Origin: Metellina segmentata
Taxonomy: Eukaryota > Arthropoda > Arachnida > Araneae > Tetragnathidae
Assembly: GCA_947359465.1 (NCBI GenBank)
Contig: OX375881.1
Location: forward strand, 123,329,967 to 123,393,966
Direction: 5' to 3'
Length of the DNA: 64,000 nucleotides
The notes below the pieces were generated by a model, which saw only the letters and a program-made list of their open reading frames with translations, was not told the origin of the DNA and ran no database searches. A program made the position numbers and the translations under genes. This document shows positions 1 to 12,113 of this stretch, in pieces; positions within the stretch are counted from its first letter, which is position 1; every line of letters starts with the position of its first letter.

Positions 1-21
1 ATCCGCCTTTTTCTCGTTTGG

Positions 22-45
22 TGTCTGTCTGTCTGTCTGTCTGTA
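22..45. repeat. (TGTC)n microsatellite
   Basis: About six tandem TGTC units. Confidence 0.9.
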
Positions 46-55
46 TGTTGTGCCC

Positions 56-262
56 TATACACGTCCACGCGGTTTAAATGTACTCGTGTTGAAATTTGCA
101 GAAAGGGGTACCAAATCAGGTGGTGATCGTGTCATCTGACCGTGGTTCAAAATTACATAGTGTTGTTCTCGGTTCTTTCTCTTCGGGTTTGATCCCGGAC
201 AGTCGTCAATAGTACGTTGTGTTGCTCCAGTGAGATATTAAATAAGTACCTACCTATATCAA
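56..262 (+). mobile_element. tRNA-derived SINE, 5'-truncated body
   Basis: Carries the body landmarks of the SINE family found throughout the window: 'catctgaccgtggttcaaaa', a 'ctcttcgggtttgatcccgg' block, 'gttgtgttgctccagtg' and a CCTA-rich tail. The tRNA-like head is absent. Confidence 0.8.
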
Positions 263-818
263 ATCGTCCGTAAAAAGCACTTGAAGGGTTGATAGCCTAT
301 TCGTACGAACGAAATTCGGACGTTAAATGAGGAAAGCTTGTATTAATGAATAAATAAAATACTTAAGTCTTATCTGTTTTAAATTGTTAGACTTTGAAGT
401 AAGGTCAGATAGAGAAACGCTTGTTCTTTTTTTTTTCATGAAAAGTGGTAAGTAATGACTGAGAAAACTATTCAAGAATTTTTTACAGATCATCTGAAAA
501 CTTAACGAGGGCTGGAATGTCTGGAAGAAATAAATGTGTGGTGATATTGATTACCAATATTTATTTTTTTAATTATTTTATTCAACAATATATATTTAAA
601 AAAAAAAGAAATTCTTGACTAGTTTATATTTTTTAACGCGTTTCAAACTGAAACAATCTAACTCAAAACAAAGTATATAAGCCATTGTAAAAAATAAATC
701 TCAGCATTTAAATTTCAAATTCCATTTAATCAAAAGCTAAGTACGCTCAGTTTTCTTTTTAAGTGCCGTTCGTTTCAAACTGAAGATTTTTAATTTTAAT
801 GAATACATATTTGGTACT
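263..818. other. AT-rich DNA, no gene seen
   Basis: No ORF of note and no recognised repeat. Confidence 0.5.
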
Positions 819-962
819 TGGTAATTTTAGTTAACGTCGTACTAGAGCAACACAACGGGCTATTAACAACGGTCCGGGATCAGTCCCTTAAGGGAAAGAT
901 ACGAGGACAACACTTCGTAATTTTAAAACACGGTCAGATGACGAAGCAACACCTGAGCTGAA
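819..962 (-). mobile_element. SINE fragment (3' half)
   Basis: Reverse-oriented body: 'gagcaacacaacgggctatt', the reversed 'catctgaccgtg' block and 'caacacctgagctg'. Truncated before the 5' body. Confidence 0.8.
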
Positions 963-1016
963 TACGTATTTGAAAGTTTTAAATAAATCTCAAACGAAAA
1001 CAACTAGGTAATGATA

Positions 1017-1146
1017 ATGGTAATTTTAGTTAACGTCGCACTCGAGCAACACAACGGGCTATTGACGACGGTCCGGAATCAATCCTTTAAGGGAAAGATC
1101 TGAGGACAACACCTCGTAATTTTGAACCACGGTCAGATGACGAAAG
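1017..1146 (-). mobile_element. SINE fragment (3' half)
   Basis: Same family and orientation as the copy ending at 962, about 55 bases downstream. The two share the segment from 'taattttagttaacgtcg' to 'cggtcagatgacg', so they are either independent insertions or a small tandem duplication. Confidence 0.8.
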
Positions 1147-1797
1147 AAAACAACTAGGAGAATTGGTAGTTTTTTCAGTTGCAAAACATGGTTAAAAGCC
1201 TTTTTTATATTTATGGGGTAAGTTTACTTTCCAATACACACAAACTAAAAATCCAAGTACTAAAGATTTCAAAGCAATAAATCATGTTTTGAAATTAAAG
1301 GATTTTTTCTTGATGAAAATAATTTTGTTTCATTCAGTTGTCATTTACTGGATCAGTTAAGAGGATCAGAATCGAGATGTTTCAAACACGCGCATTTTTT
1401 TTATAGAATTTTAATCTGTTATCTCACTTGAAAGAAACAATATTAAAGCTTTCCAATGCTATTAATTAATTTCTCTTGTACAAAGTTTTGGCATAAGGTT
1501 ATTTCAATAGGGGTAACAACAATAGGGTGTTTAATGTCTGGAGCTAATTGATGAGCTGCTTCTAAAATATATTTCAAAATCATAAAATCAATATGTATTT
1601 AAAAATCCTTGCCCCTTTCAAAAAACATTTAACTTGCTGGTTTCAACTAATTTTTTAAAAGTTTCTTTGAAAACCGTCGAAATTTTTGAAACGTTTTTCT
1701 AAATGTTTTGTTTGGTATGTTAGTAATTTATTTTCAAATTAACAATTAGAATTTGTAGCAGAATACCGGTGTTTTTCTTATCTTCTCCCCAATCAGA
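1147..1797. other. AT-rich DNA, no gene seen
   Basis: No ORF above background and no recognised repeat. Confidence 0.5.
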
Positions 1798-2112
1798 ATG
1801 CACGGTTAGAAGAGTAACGGTTTAGTAAACGGAGGGTTCCTAGTTCGAATCCAACAAACACCGCCATGAACAAAGAGGGCTGGTGCACGTTAAAACTGTC
1901 GTGGCATCAAATGTCCTCATGTTGGCGTGGTGTGGAAGTTTGGAGAGTGGGCTGCCAGCTCGAGTGTTGCTCCGTCATCTGACGGTTCCGTATTACGTGG
2001 TGTTACCTCGTTATCTGACCGTGATTCAGAATTACGTGATGTTGTCCAAAGGACTTTCTCTTGGGGGGGTTAATCAATAGCCCAGTACGGCATTAATTAA
2101 AATACATACTAA
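1798..2112 (+). mobile_element. SINE, near full length
   Basis: Contains a tRNA-like head with a B-box-like 'agttcgaatcc' near 1843, then 'ggctggtgcacgtt', 'ggaagtttggagagtggg' and the 3' body ending in AATTAAAATAC. The 'catctgac' block occurs twice (about 1975 and 2013), an internal partial duplication. A 65-codon ORF at 1883-2080 lies wholly inside the repeat and is not a gene. Confidence 0.85.
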
Positions 2113-2584
2113 TACCCAATTTTGAACTGGATACCACTGTCCAATTTTGACCTCAGGTTCGATCGGAATGAATGGAATTTTTAGTCGTCATCGGATGGAA
2201 ATACGAATATACCTTTACCTATGGTGATAGCCAAAGATGAAATTGAGGAAGCTCGATCCCAATGATATTCGATGTCCAGTGACAATCTGAGTATAACGTA
2301 GAGTGAGGGGATATGGAAGTTCCTACGGGATTGGACGTCTCTGTTATTGGAGAGAATACGGAAGCAACCTGGTTCTATAGCCTACTAAATTTGTTTATTC
2401 ATATTCGCTTCCTCGATTATACAGCTCATAATTTGAGTGTACAGGTGCTAGGAAAGGGACCACAACGGACATGCCTTTGTGGTTATTTCCTTTCCTTAGA
2501 GTTAGAGTCGTTCTCTACTCCGCACCGTCTGGATCTCTCCTAATTTTTTGGGGGGTGGGAAGGAAGCCTTCTATTGGTCGAGTA
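2113..2584. other. Unassigned DNA
   Basis: Two short overlapping ORFs (2313-2543, 2471-2722) match nothing I recognise and are probably chance. Confidence 0.4.
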
Positions 2585-3181
2585 AACCCGCGTTTACACC
2601 GGAGTTGCATGTACAGTTCTCTCACTTTTTGTGGTGAGGACTTTCCCCTCTGCTTACCCCTTTTAGACTCGTTTTTCGACCGGTGTAAGCGCTCCGAGAG
2701 CACTCTTCTCACCCCTTTGTAGAAAATCACTTTTTATTAAGATGACGAGTTCTTCACCCATTTCACTCCAGGCATTGTTCGTTTCGTTTTTGTGTTTTCA
2801 CTTGAATGTAGTTGGGTCCCAGAAGACAGGCCTCTCTAAAAGTTTTATGAATGTTATTACCAACTCTTTGGTCTACGCCATTCGAACCGGTCACTCACTG
2901 GCTGTTTGGCGGAAGATGTGGCAAGTGATGAAGGCAAAATATCACAGAGTGCGAACAAAAGACGGCGGGGGCCGAAAGGCAGAGGGGAGCGGATATTGTC
3001 CAGCAATCGTCTCGGAGTAAACACACCCAAAGGTTGCAACCCTTTGATCTTTACCGACTCATGGTGGAAAACAAATTTGGCTCAGCAGACTCGAGATCTT
3101 GACGATAAAATGAATGCCGTTTCTAGGAATAAAATGCCGTTTCTTTTGAGAGAGAGAAATTTTGCGGTGTAAACGCGCCTT
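2585..3181. mobile_element. MITE with CGCGTTTACACCG inverted ends
   Basis: The 13-mer CGCGTTTACACCG (2589-2601) is matched by its exact reverse complement at 3165-3177. The outer flanks are TAAA(CC) on the left and (CC)TTAA on the right, suggesting a degenerate TTAA/TWA target duplication. The element is about 0.6 kb with no transposase. Short ORFs inside, on both strands, show no recognisable domain. Superfamily is uncertain. Confidence 0.6.
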
Positions 3182-3688
3182 AACATCGCGCAGACCTCAA
3201 CCCCCATTGGGTGAAGGCGCACCCGTCCGAAATTCTCGGAATCGAGGGGTGATGAATTTCGTTGTTCTTCCTCAAGTTCAGGGATTCCTTAGGGGATAGG
3301 AATGTGTAACAAGTAGCTTGTAGGTTGTGTGTCCCTGCTTTTAGAGCAAAACAATGGTTGATGAAATTGTCACATATCTACCCCAATCGGAACTGCTTAT
3401 CAGCTGTTTTTAAAAACGCATGTTCGAGCTATCTTCTGCGCATGTGGCTCATATGAAAGCTTCTGTTTCCTGTTCTTTTAAGAAGTGAGAGTGGGCAGTT
3501 GTTAGTTGTCGGTTTGGAGATGTGTACCGTTTCCGTTTGTTGTCTTTCAATAAAATTTGTGTCGTCCTGAGATTTGATTTTCTATATATGACCTGATAAG
3601 TATGCTATAATTTCATTAATTCAGTGTTAGGGAATTATTCAATATAAAATGTATTAGATGCTCGTAATTATTTCACTTTATTTAGAAA
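3182..3688. other. Unassigned DNA
   Basis: No gene seen. An AATAAA signal near 3550 follows a GT-rich stretch and could be a decayed LTR or 3'UTR end, but nothing else supports either. Confidence 0.35.
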
Positions 3689-4413
3689 CTAGCCACTGTG
3701 TGGCCAGCACGTGACAGTTCTTTTCGTGGGGTCAAGTGTGACCACTGCTAGCCAACCCCGATGATTGCAACGTATTCCCACTTGGTTTGCCTCGCAAACC
3801 ACCAACACAAGCAACGCCATGATGCCAATGAATTAATTAATAAATATTTTAAATTAAATTTTAAAAATTGGACGGGACACAATAAATTATACTGATACTT
3901 AAAACATTAAAAAATAAAGCAATAATTTCAAGAATGAGTTCCGAAGATTTTAAATCCGTTGAAATTTTTACTCTATCTTTATCAATTGCGAAGATAGTAA
4001 ATCTAAAATACTCTTTGCCCATGACAGAGTTGAAATCGCTAGCAAGAAAGTCATACTAATCAACAACGTAAATCAAAACACGTTTGAATCGGAAAACTTT
4101 GCAAGGTTCCCAAGGTTTCCGGACGAAATACGCTTGTGACGTCAGCTGTCGAAAATCTCAAAGTCTACTTGCTTCTTTAATCGAGGTACGGGTGACGTCA
4201 CACTCTAGAGAGAAGAAAGAATGGTGAAAACAATAAATTTATTTAAAAATGTTCTAGATTAAATTTAAAAATTCGGGTGCGAAATAAAAATGGCAAAAAA
4301 TTAGGACTACCTGTGGGTCATATTTCATTATTGAAAGTGCCATACATTCGTCAGGACACTGATCACAGAGAAAGAGAGACAGAGACAAACACTTCCTTTA
4401 ATAATAGTAGAGA
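3689..4413 (-). mobile_element. Non-autonomous Helitron-like element, complete copy
   Basis: On the minus strand it starts TCTCTACTATTATTAAAGG (5' end at 4413) and ends ...CAGTGGCTAG (3' end at 3689) followed by T. Helitrons begin with TC, often TCTCTACTA, and end CTRR before a T. A degenerate stem lies before CTAG. Internal blocks such as 'aatttaatctagaacatt' (minus strand) are shared with copies at 10.4, 30.0, 34.8 and 52.6 kb. No Rep/helicase coding. A 75-codon ORF at 4277-4504 is incidental. Confidence 0.7.
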
Positions 4414-4567
4414 AGAGATTCGATATCGGAAAACATACTGCATCTCCTCATTAAACACGAGAAAATTTAAAATGAATATTTTACATGAGCATCATGTTTG
4501 CTGAAATAGCTATGGGGAAAGATTTTACTACTCTTTCATTTGTCTGTTCCACATTAATTCTTAAAAA

Positions 4568-4793
4568 GTGGAGTACCAGCTCAGGTATGACCTCGTCATC
4601 TGACCGCGGTTAAAAATTACGTGATGTTGTCTCGGACAGTCGCCAATAGCCCGCTGTGTCTCCAGTGCAACATTAATTTTTTTAACGTAAGAAATACCTG
4701 TGAGCCTCCTTCTTTATGGGTTTGATCCCGGATCATCGCCAATAGCCCGTAGTGTTCCGTCAGTGTGCGACATTAATTAAAATATAATAACAT
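4568..4793 (+). mobile_element. SINE, two partial 3' bodies in tandem
   Basis: A body running from 'taccagctcagg' to 'ccagtgcaacattaat' (to about 4680) is followed by a second 3' end from 'gggtttgatcccgg' to 'cgacattaattaaaatata'. Confidence 0.75.
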
Positions 4794-4832
4794 ATAATCC
4801 ATAAATTATTTCGTATGTCTTAACTGTTTATA

Positions 4833-5147
4833 CAGGGTGATTCCACAAACTTGGAGGGGTGTTACAGTTTTCTAAAACATACCTTTTCGTATAGAAATGT
4901 ATGGTCGGTGTGACGCGTGGAGGCATAAACGCCAAAAATGAGACTTAAAGAAAAAAAAAAGGGTTTATTTATAACATCCTTGCAGAGTGATTTGCGAACA
5001 GTTCCAAAGATGTCAGTCATTTCGAGCACGCCTGCAGCCGCGCTGGGAAGTCGAGTAACGAGGTCCTCAATTGAATCAACTGGAGTCCCTTGAACGATGA
5101 TCTTCGGATGCCTCCCATGACCGTATAATCATCCCGTATACACAATC
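4833..5147 (-). pseudogene. DD41D/rosa-type mariner, 3'-end fragment
   Basis: The outer end reads TA + 'cagggtgattcc', matching the 'cagggtggtccc' terminus of the intact elements at 38.8 and 44.2 kb. Collinear landmarks follow: 'tagaaatgtat', 'gtgacgcgtggaggc', 'ctgcagccgc' and 'gaatcaactggagtc', the last aligning with the C-terminal transposase codons. Only about 315 bases of the minus-strand 3' end remain. It is far more diverged than the other two copies, so it is an older relative. Confidence 0.65.
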
Positions 5148-5455
5148 TTTAACGTAACTTATTCTAACGCATGGTTAGTTGATTATTCGTCTGTCTATAT
5201 AAATCCAATTTCATTGAATCAACAAGAAAAGTCAAAAGATATCTGTGTCTCAAGTTGTAATGGAAGTCAAACAACAATAACACTTGTTATATATTAAAAT
5301 GCTTCATATTTCATTATAATTGTCAGTAACTTTTTATTTATAAATCAATTGAAATGAAAATTGGTTTTACCTTTGCGATATCTGAATTTTTAAGACATAA
5401 TGTAGCTCATATTGAAGCGTAGGTTACACACGAATGGCAGTACGGATTTTAAATT

Positions 5456-5456
<1 letters not shown>

Positions 5457-5487
<31 letters not shown>
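5457..5487. repeat. (AT)n microsatellite
   Basis: About 15 AT dinucleotides. Confidence 0.9.
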
Positions 5488-5488
<1 letters not shown>

Positions 5489-5524
5489 TTACTTTTTTAT
5501 ATAAAAAATGTAATGTCTAGATGT

Positions 5525-6110
5525 TAACGCATTGGGTGGTTAAGTCTAAGAGGTTCCTCGTCATTTTCAATAGTGACCAGATCTTGATGGACGAGATATC
5601 TCGTCATAAGAAGAATTGACCATATCTTAAAATCTACAATACCTTGAAGGACTCGATTACCGTCATAAACCACGATAAATGTCACGATACCTATTTTCGA
5701 CTGTAACAGAGTAAATCGTTTTCGTATTCGTAGTTGTAAACCTTCTGAGTTGACAGCAAACTCATTCATTTGTCAAAAGAAGCTGCTTAGGCTTTAGTGT
5801 TGTGACCACCAACACTAATGCACTAGTGACCGCATCGACTGATTAATTCTCGGACACCTGAAGCCTTCAAGAGGTCAGCTTCAGAGATAATGGGGATCTG
5901 CATGTGATATAATTGAAGTTTCAGCAGAGGACGAAATCAGTCCAGAATAAAAAGGGTGATCGTGGTGGCCAAGCGATGGATCCTGCTTGAAAGAGTATTT
6001 TTGCTAGTGTTCTACGGACATAAGTACCTTCTTAAGCTAGAAGATGCTAAAATGATTTGAGCATCTTCGTGGTTTCGACCCGATATCTCGTCCATCGAGA
6101 TATGGCCTTT
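5525..6110. repeat. Repeat marked by GACGAGATATCTCG palindromes
   Basis: Contains 'gacgagatatctcgtc' at about 5590 and 'cgatatctcgtccatcgag' near 6081. The same palindromic core recurs near 25.96, 26.02, 61.90 and 61.98 kb in similar AT-rich contexts. Family unknown; an 81-codon minus ORF at 5524-5769 is probably incidental. Confidence 0.45.
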
Positions 6111-6457
6111 TATTTATAATGATATCGCGTTGAGGCATAACTACCCTATAAATCGAAGAAGATCGAACGTGGAAGTAGTAAGAACAAATTGTCCACAGAA
6201 CTAGTGACAATCCAAAACAGGCTTTTGCATCAAGGGTTGTAAACCATAAAGTTCTTTTTGACACAATTTTCAACATGCAGTAGGTATAATATTGTGCCAC
6301 TCACCTCCTAAAGCTTGTACAGAAAGTTATGAAACTCCGTGTATAGGATACCATATGCATTTTTAATTTTTACATTACATTCCTGTTTAAATGCAATAGC
6401 TTTGCATGAAACTTAATAAAGTGCTAAGGACTCGAATCCATCAAAAATTTGAATCAA

Positions 6458-6594
6458 TCTCTACTATTATAAAATCTGTCTTCCTGTTAACGTTTCTGCA
6501 ATTTTTCTTGTGTTTATTAGGCATATATTTAGACATTTTCAAATTTATGCGAAATTTCCACAATTTATTGTTACATTTATATAAACAAGTATTA
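6458..6594 (+). mobile_element. Helitron-like 5' end
   Basis: The sequence A|TCTCTACTATTATAAAA has the host A expected before a Helitron 5' TC terminus. The following ~130 bases differ from the other copies here, and the sequence runs into the Tc1-like element beginning at 6597. Confidence 0.5.
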
Positions 6595-6596
6595 TA

Positions 6597-7955
6597 CACT
6601 CATTACCATAAAAATTTACGCACCAAGAAATAATTGTGGGATCTTAACGAGACTTGGCATGAAGGTACATGTCGGCCAGATATGCAAATGATTAGAAATG
6701 CAGCGTGATTGCGCATTGCGTAATGCCACTAGAGGGCGTTGAACTTATTTCTCCTTGGAGTATAAAACAGGTAAGCAGATCTTGTTGGAATGCACTTATT
6801 TTGCAAAAGAAACGTTGAGGTAGACATGACGTTAAAACGCCATCGCAGACAATATGAGCAGCTGTCAGAGTTGGAGAGGGGAAGAATCATCAGGATGATG
6901 GAAAGTGGGGGTCAGCTCGGCGAGTAGCTCGTCAAGTAGGTCGTTCTGGTTTTACTGTGAGGAGGTGTTGGGACCAGTGGACAGAAGAGACGTCATTTAC
7001 ACGGCAACCAGGCTCAGAACGCCCTCGACAGACCAGTCGTCGAGAAGACCGCCACATCATACGAAACTCACGCGTAGAGTCAACTGCCTCATCGGCCGCT
7101 ATCCAGACACAGGCAGCACCTTCACTACGGACCCCTGTGTCTTTCCGTACCATCGCAAGGCACCTGGCTGAAGGACATCTGGTATTGCGGCGCCCATTAC
7201 GTATGCTGCCAATGACACCCACCCTCCGACGCTTCCGTTTAGAGTGGTGTCGTGCACGAAGAGAATGGACTGCAACGGAATGGAACCAGGTCGTCTTCAG
7301 CGACGAACCTAGATGAAATTTGAGCAGTGATGATAATCGTGTTGGTGTGTGGAACCCCGTGGTGAATGCCTCAATCCTGCCTTCGCTTTACAGCGACACA
7401 CCGCTCCCACAGATGATGATAAGGGGTGCCATTGCTGACGATACACGGCCACCTCTAATATTGATCCATGGCACAATGACAGACCGGCGGTACGTACATC
7501 ACATCATTCAGCCACATGGGATGCCACTCATGGCAGGACTCCCAGGAGCCATTTTTCAACAAGACAGTGCTGGGCCACACACAGCAAGGATGTCACAAGA
7601 CTGCCTGCGCCACATTACCACCCTTCCCTGGCCTGCTCGATCCCCAGATTTGTCACCCTTCGAGGATATCTGGGATCATTTGGGACGGCAAGTTGTACAA
7701 CCTACGAGTTTAGTCGAACTAGAGGCGCGTTTACAGCAACGGTGGAACGAGATGTCTCAGGACATCATACGGAACTTGTATGCCTCAATGCCCGCTCGTA
7801 TCGCATCCTGCATTCGCGCTAGAGGGGGTCCAACAGAGTACTAAAACTTCCGTTCATTTGTACTTTTTTCTGTAATAAATTATCTTATTTCTTTGATTTT
7901 CTAATCACTTGCTTATATCAAAGTAGTACTTACATGTGTAAAATTTCGTGTCGAT
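6597..7955 (+). mobile_element. Tc1-like element A (3' end lost)
   Basis: The left end follows TA (6595-6596) and reads CACTCATTACCATAAAAAT, the same as the terminal repeat of the 30.7 kb copy. The 3' side stays homologous to that copy to about 7955 ('gtgtaaaatttcgt') and then diverges, so the right terminal repeat is missing or replaced. Confidence 0.8.
6826..7844 (+). pseudogene. Tc1-family transposase, broken
   Basis: The ATG at 6826 starts an HTH-rich N-terminus (MTLKRHRRQYEQLSELERG). A one-base loss in the G run at 6907-6911 moves the frame, which continues with SARRVARQVGRSGFTVRRCW. An in-frame TGA at 7314-7316 interrupts just after the first catalytic block (FSDE). Downstream are the second Asp (FQQDSAGPHTA) and the third acidic residue in SPDLSPFEDIWDHLG; I count 32 residues between the second and third, two fewer than in classic Tc1. 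The C-terminus ends ARGGPTEY at a TAA. A cut-and-paste DDE recombinase in origin, now unable to give a full product. Confidence 0.85.
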
Positions 7956-8991
7956 TATTATTTATAACGCATAAGGAGGCGAAACAAAGGTCTCCTCAAG
8001 TGTTGTGTTCATATAAAGGAGGCCGGAGCTAGACTAATTTTATTTTAGCGGATGTGCGCCTTTTTGTTGACTCAATTTTACGCTGCGATTGCATCCGCCT
8101 ATGACGTCAGCGGTAGGTCAATGAGCATTTGTAATATTCTTTATTTAATGCACGTGAACGCGGTATCGTTCATTTATGTATCATTTATACTTTTCAAGTT
8201 TTTAAATTGTTAACATTTATGCTTTTTGTGACATTCACAAATTAATCGTTGCACTCCGGTTTCGAAACGTAAGTCGTATTCTACGTCAAAAACCATCGAC
8301 ACTCTATATAACAGAGCTAGAAAACATGATAGGAAAGTATTATTCAGACAGTGTTGTATTCGCTAGAGACTAATTAACATCCATCATATTACGGCTCATT
8401 TAACCATCAGAGTACAAAGTGCTCCCTTGTAACATTCCGTTAAACAGTTTCGATCCCGAAGACACACAGATTAATATCCATTGACGGGAAGATCTATCTC
8501 TAAGAAAATGTTTTGGCTCTTTAATGACCCCTGTCGCTTAATATGAAAATAAGACTAAAATTAGGTGTTCATTTTGTATTTCCCACGAAAAATACTAGAT
8601 ACATCCAAAGTGTTCTGAGCAGTTATTCCAAGTTTTCTTTCCGCACAGTGAAAATAGTTTGAAGTTGTATATTAAAATTAGAATAGATTGTTTTTCAACG
8701 TATTAGTAGAAAAAGTCAAACATGAATTTCAATAATTTGATTTAGAATTTCAAAAGAAAAAAGTTCTATTTTGAAATTACTCTCTCTAAAAATAACGTGT
8801 AATTTTCTAACATCTGAGGTATCAACAAAATGAAAACGTGTATTCTGAGTTCCTTACCTCCTCTTAGTTTGCGAAGGAGTGTTCGAAACGCCTCAAACAT
8901 GCTTACAATTAATTTTCTAGACAGTTGATAATAACTCACGGAAAGGAATTCAACTGTAGAATCTCCTTAATAAAGAGGTAGGTATTTAATT
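7956..8991. other. Unassigned DNA
   Basis: No ORF or repeat recognised. Confidence 0.5.
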
Positions 8992-9160
8992 TAACGTTAA
9001 ATTGGACTCACGCAACGGGCTATTGGTTGCGATCCGGAATTAATACAGTAGGAAAGGTTTCGAGGATAACTCCATGTAAATTTAAACCACGGTCAGATGA
9101 CTAAGTCACCTGAACTGGCAACCCCTCTCCAAATTTCCACATAACGCCAACTTAAACAAG
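8992..9160 (-). mobile_element. SINE fragment, left arm of an inverted pair
   Basis: Reverse-oriented body from 'acgcaacgggctattgg' to 'ccacataacgccaactt'. It faces the plus copy at 9215. Confidence 0.75.
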
Positions 9161-9214
9161 ATGACTGAACTTAACAGAAATCCAGTCTAATGCTCTCCTA
9201 TTACCATTGGTTTC

Positions 9215-9401
9215 ACGTTGGGTTGGCGTGGAAGTTTGGAGAGTGGGGTGCCAGCTCAGGTGTTGCTTCGTCATCAGACCGTGGTTCAAAATTACGAGGT
9301 ATTGTCCTCGAATCTTTCCCTTAAGGGACTGATCCCGGACCGTCGTCAGTAGCCCGTTGTGTTGCTCTAGTACGACGTTAACTAAAAATTACCTATTACC
9401 A
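9215..9401 (+). mobile_element. SINE fragment, right arm of an inverted pair
   Basis: Plus-oriented body: 'ggaagtttggagagtggggt', the catcagaccgtgg block, 'ctgatcccggaccgtcg' and 'gtacgacgttaact'. Head absent. Confidence 0.85.
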
Positions 9402-10365
9402 TTGGCTATTTATTGAAATAGGAAATTATGGGAATCTTTCAACAGATGTCTATACCACAAATCGGCAATTCCATGCGTCAACTCTGTCAGGCATGCATTG
9501 CTGACGTCGTTCACATACTTGCTTCATCTCTTGCGTGCGTGACTCTATTTGTAGTTTATGCAGCTTACCTCTTCTTAAAGCTCCCACAATGAGTTGTTTT
9601 GAAACACATTCTATTTCGTGTATAGCACCTCTATACGTTATAATATAAGTTGTATACAATATAATTTTAATGTGGAGGTTTAAATATGATTAACGCTATA
9701 TATTTCAATCATATCATTTGAATATTTCAGTCAATATGATTAAGAAAATTATATTACATATAATAATTTTTTGATACGTGTATTGTTAAATAGGTTTTGA
9801 ATTTAAATGTCAAATAAGTGCAATAAAAAAAGTGGTTTATTAAATTAACTAATTTGTGACTAAAGTATACACAATATGTGTTTCAGATACTAGAAATATA
9901 CTGTTTGTAATTAACTCTACAATCTATAAATAGAATAAATATACCACTCATTCACTGATCATTGTATCTCAAAATTATAAGGCCTAGGAATCTGAGTTTT
10001 TCAGGGTTATTCTTCTTATACTGTAGGTGTGAACTAAGAAAATTTTTTGAAAAATTATATTCCTCAGAGACCTAAAATTAAACTAAAGCCTAAGCCAAAA
10101 GCAATTCGAAACCAGCATAGAAATAACATTGAATATAAAATGATTGCTGTACGCAGCTCAGATTGTTTTACCAGTGTTTATCGAAAAACAATTCCTTTAA
10201 ACAAATAAAATTATAATGTTTATATTTGAATTGACTTTTTATTTCTTCCTATGATGTAAATAATTAATAAATATTTGATTAATGAAGAAAGAATATTTCA
10301 AACATGTAATTATGCATCGCTTAAATTTTGTAATGGACACTAACAAACCCCATTAGAAAAACTCT
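9402..10365. other. AT-rich DNA, no gene seen
   Basis: A 69-codon minus ORF at 9450-9659 has no recognisable features. Confidence 0.5.
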
Positions 10366-11288
10366 TCTCAACTATTATAAAAGGAAGTATTCTTCTCTAA
10401 GAGTCTACGTGTCTCTATGTACTGTCCTGGCGAATACATGGGGCTTTTACAATCATGAGTCTTGGCACATAGGTAGTCCGAATTTTTTGCGATTTTTGAG
10501 CGAAGCCTAAATTTTAAAATTTAATCTAGAACATTTTAAAATGAATTCAATGGAATTTATTATTATTGTTTTCCTTAGAATGGCAACAGCATAAAGAGCA
10601 GACAAAAAAAAACAAATAAAGTTTTAAAAAGAGTTATGTAATTCTTTTTTTTTATCTCCTATATTGTCATAGTTGTGTAAAAATTTCAACGGATTTGAAA
10701 TCTACGAAAAATTTCACATTTTATCTATACCTAAAAATAATAATTTCTTAAATAAATAAATTTTAAATTGTAACTTTAAAATTTTTCCCACATGACCTTA
10801 TAATCGAGAAATCAGATTCCATTTCCTACGCTTAAACGCTTCAAATAAAGGAAAGCAAAAAAAAAAATAAAAAGTTTTAACTGGCATTGTTTAGTTTTTT
10901 TTATAAAATCGGGATCGTTACAGATATATTGAAAATTTCAATGCATTTGAAATCTGCTTAAAATTTTATGCAAGATAGATACATTATACATTTGATTTTC
11001 TTTTAATAAATAATTTTTCAATTAAATAATTTGGAATTAAATATTTATATTTTCGCAAGTTTTTGTGACGTCACGCCGATTGGATCTCTTCGCAATTCGA
11101 ATTTGGCCGTTGTTGACAATGACGAGGCCACCACGGGCAACGCCGTGATGGCTGTTATCCAATAGGCTACGAATTCCTATTTTTCTTCTAATTCGTAGCA
11201 ATCACCGGGGGTTAGCGAGCAGTGGTCACACCTAACACCACGAATAGAACTGTCACGGGCAACGCCGTGCTGAACACGCAGTGGCTAG
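10366..11288 (+). mobile_element. Non-autonomous Helitron-like element with hairpin and CTAG end
   Basis: Starts TCTCAACTATTATAAAAGG and ends CTAG at 11285-11288 followed by T. A stem-loop CACGG-GCAACG-CCGTG at 11254-11269 lies 15 bases before CTAG, and a second copy of the hairpin core lies near 11132. No coding capacity; about 0.92 kb. The internal 'ggcacataggtagtccgaat' block is shared with the 18.15 and 52.6 kb copies. Confidence 0.7.
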
Positions 11289-11977
11289 TTGATCATAAAA
11301 GCGTTTGGGTATTTGAGTCGACAGCGAGATGTTGCATTCATATTTGAGGATTCCCAACAATTATAAATATGTGTTCTTTTTATAATGTATCATCATTGCT
11401 AACATTGTTTTATGAAAAAAAGAACTGTGATGTTGACTTTACAATCAACATATTTTTAATTCAACCCAAACAAAGATGGATATTTCAGCTAGTTATAAAT
11501 ATAATTATAGTAACCATTTAAATTTGCATACAAATGTCAATTGTTTAAATTAATTTTTGCCTTTAGTACATCGTTTTGAATATGTGCATTGAATATGTAA
11601 ATTAATCATTCTGCATTTCAACCAGGAGAATAAATTTGAAAATTCGGTTTTTGACTGATTCAATTAAAGTTATAAAGAATAGTATTGAGAATATGTCAAT
11701 TATTATGGAACTATAAAACACGTATTGTAAAATTTAAATTAAACAAACGTAACAAAATGTATCACTACATTAAAACAGCATGAATCGACTGTTGAAATAA
11801 CTTTCATTTCGAAGATAGACCGGAAAAGACGGCATGAACTCAAAGAATTATACATTAGAAAAATTACATTATAAAAACTATTTTCCCGATGTTTTATCAG
11901 ATCAATGGTATCGAAACGAAGATTTAAGATCAGGAGACAAATATCCTTTCCTGTCTTGGAATACATATTCTATTGAT
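11289..11977. other. AT-rich DNA, no gene seen
   Basis: A 75-codon minus ORF (11739-11966) has no recognisable domain. Confidence 0.5.
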
Positions 11978-12113
11978 TTTTAAACCCTTATCAATTCATT
12001 TACTTTACATTCAACTCCAAAGATGATTTTGAATATGAAATTCCAAATAAAATATATTTTAAAAATAACTAAAAATCCATCAAAACTTTGCAATTATCGA
12101 TCGCAGGGGTCCC

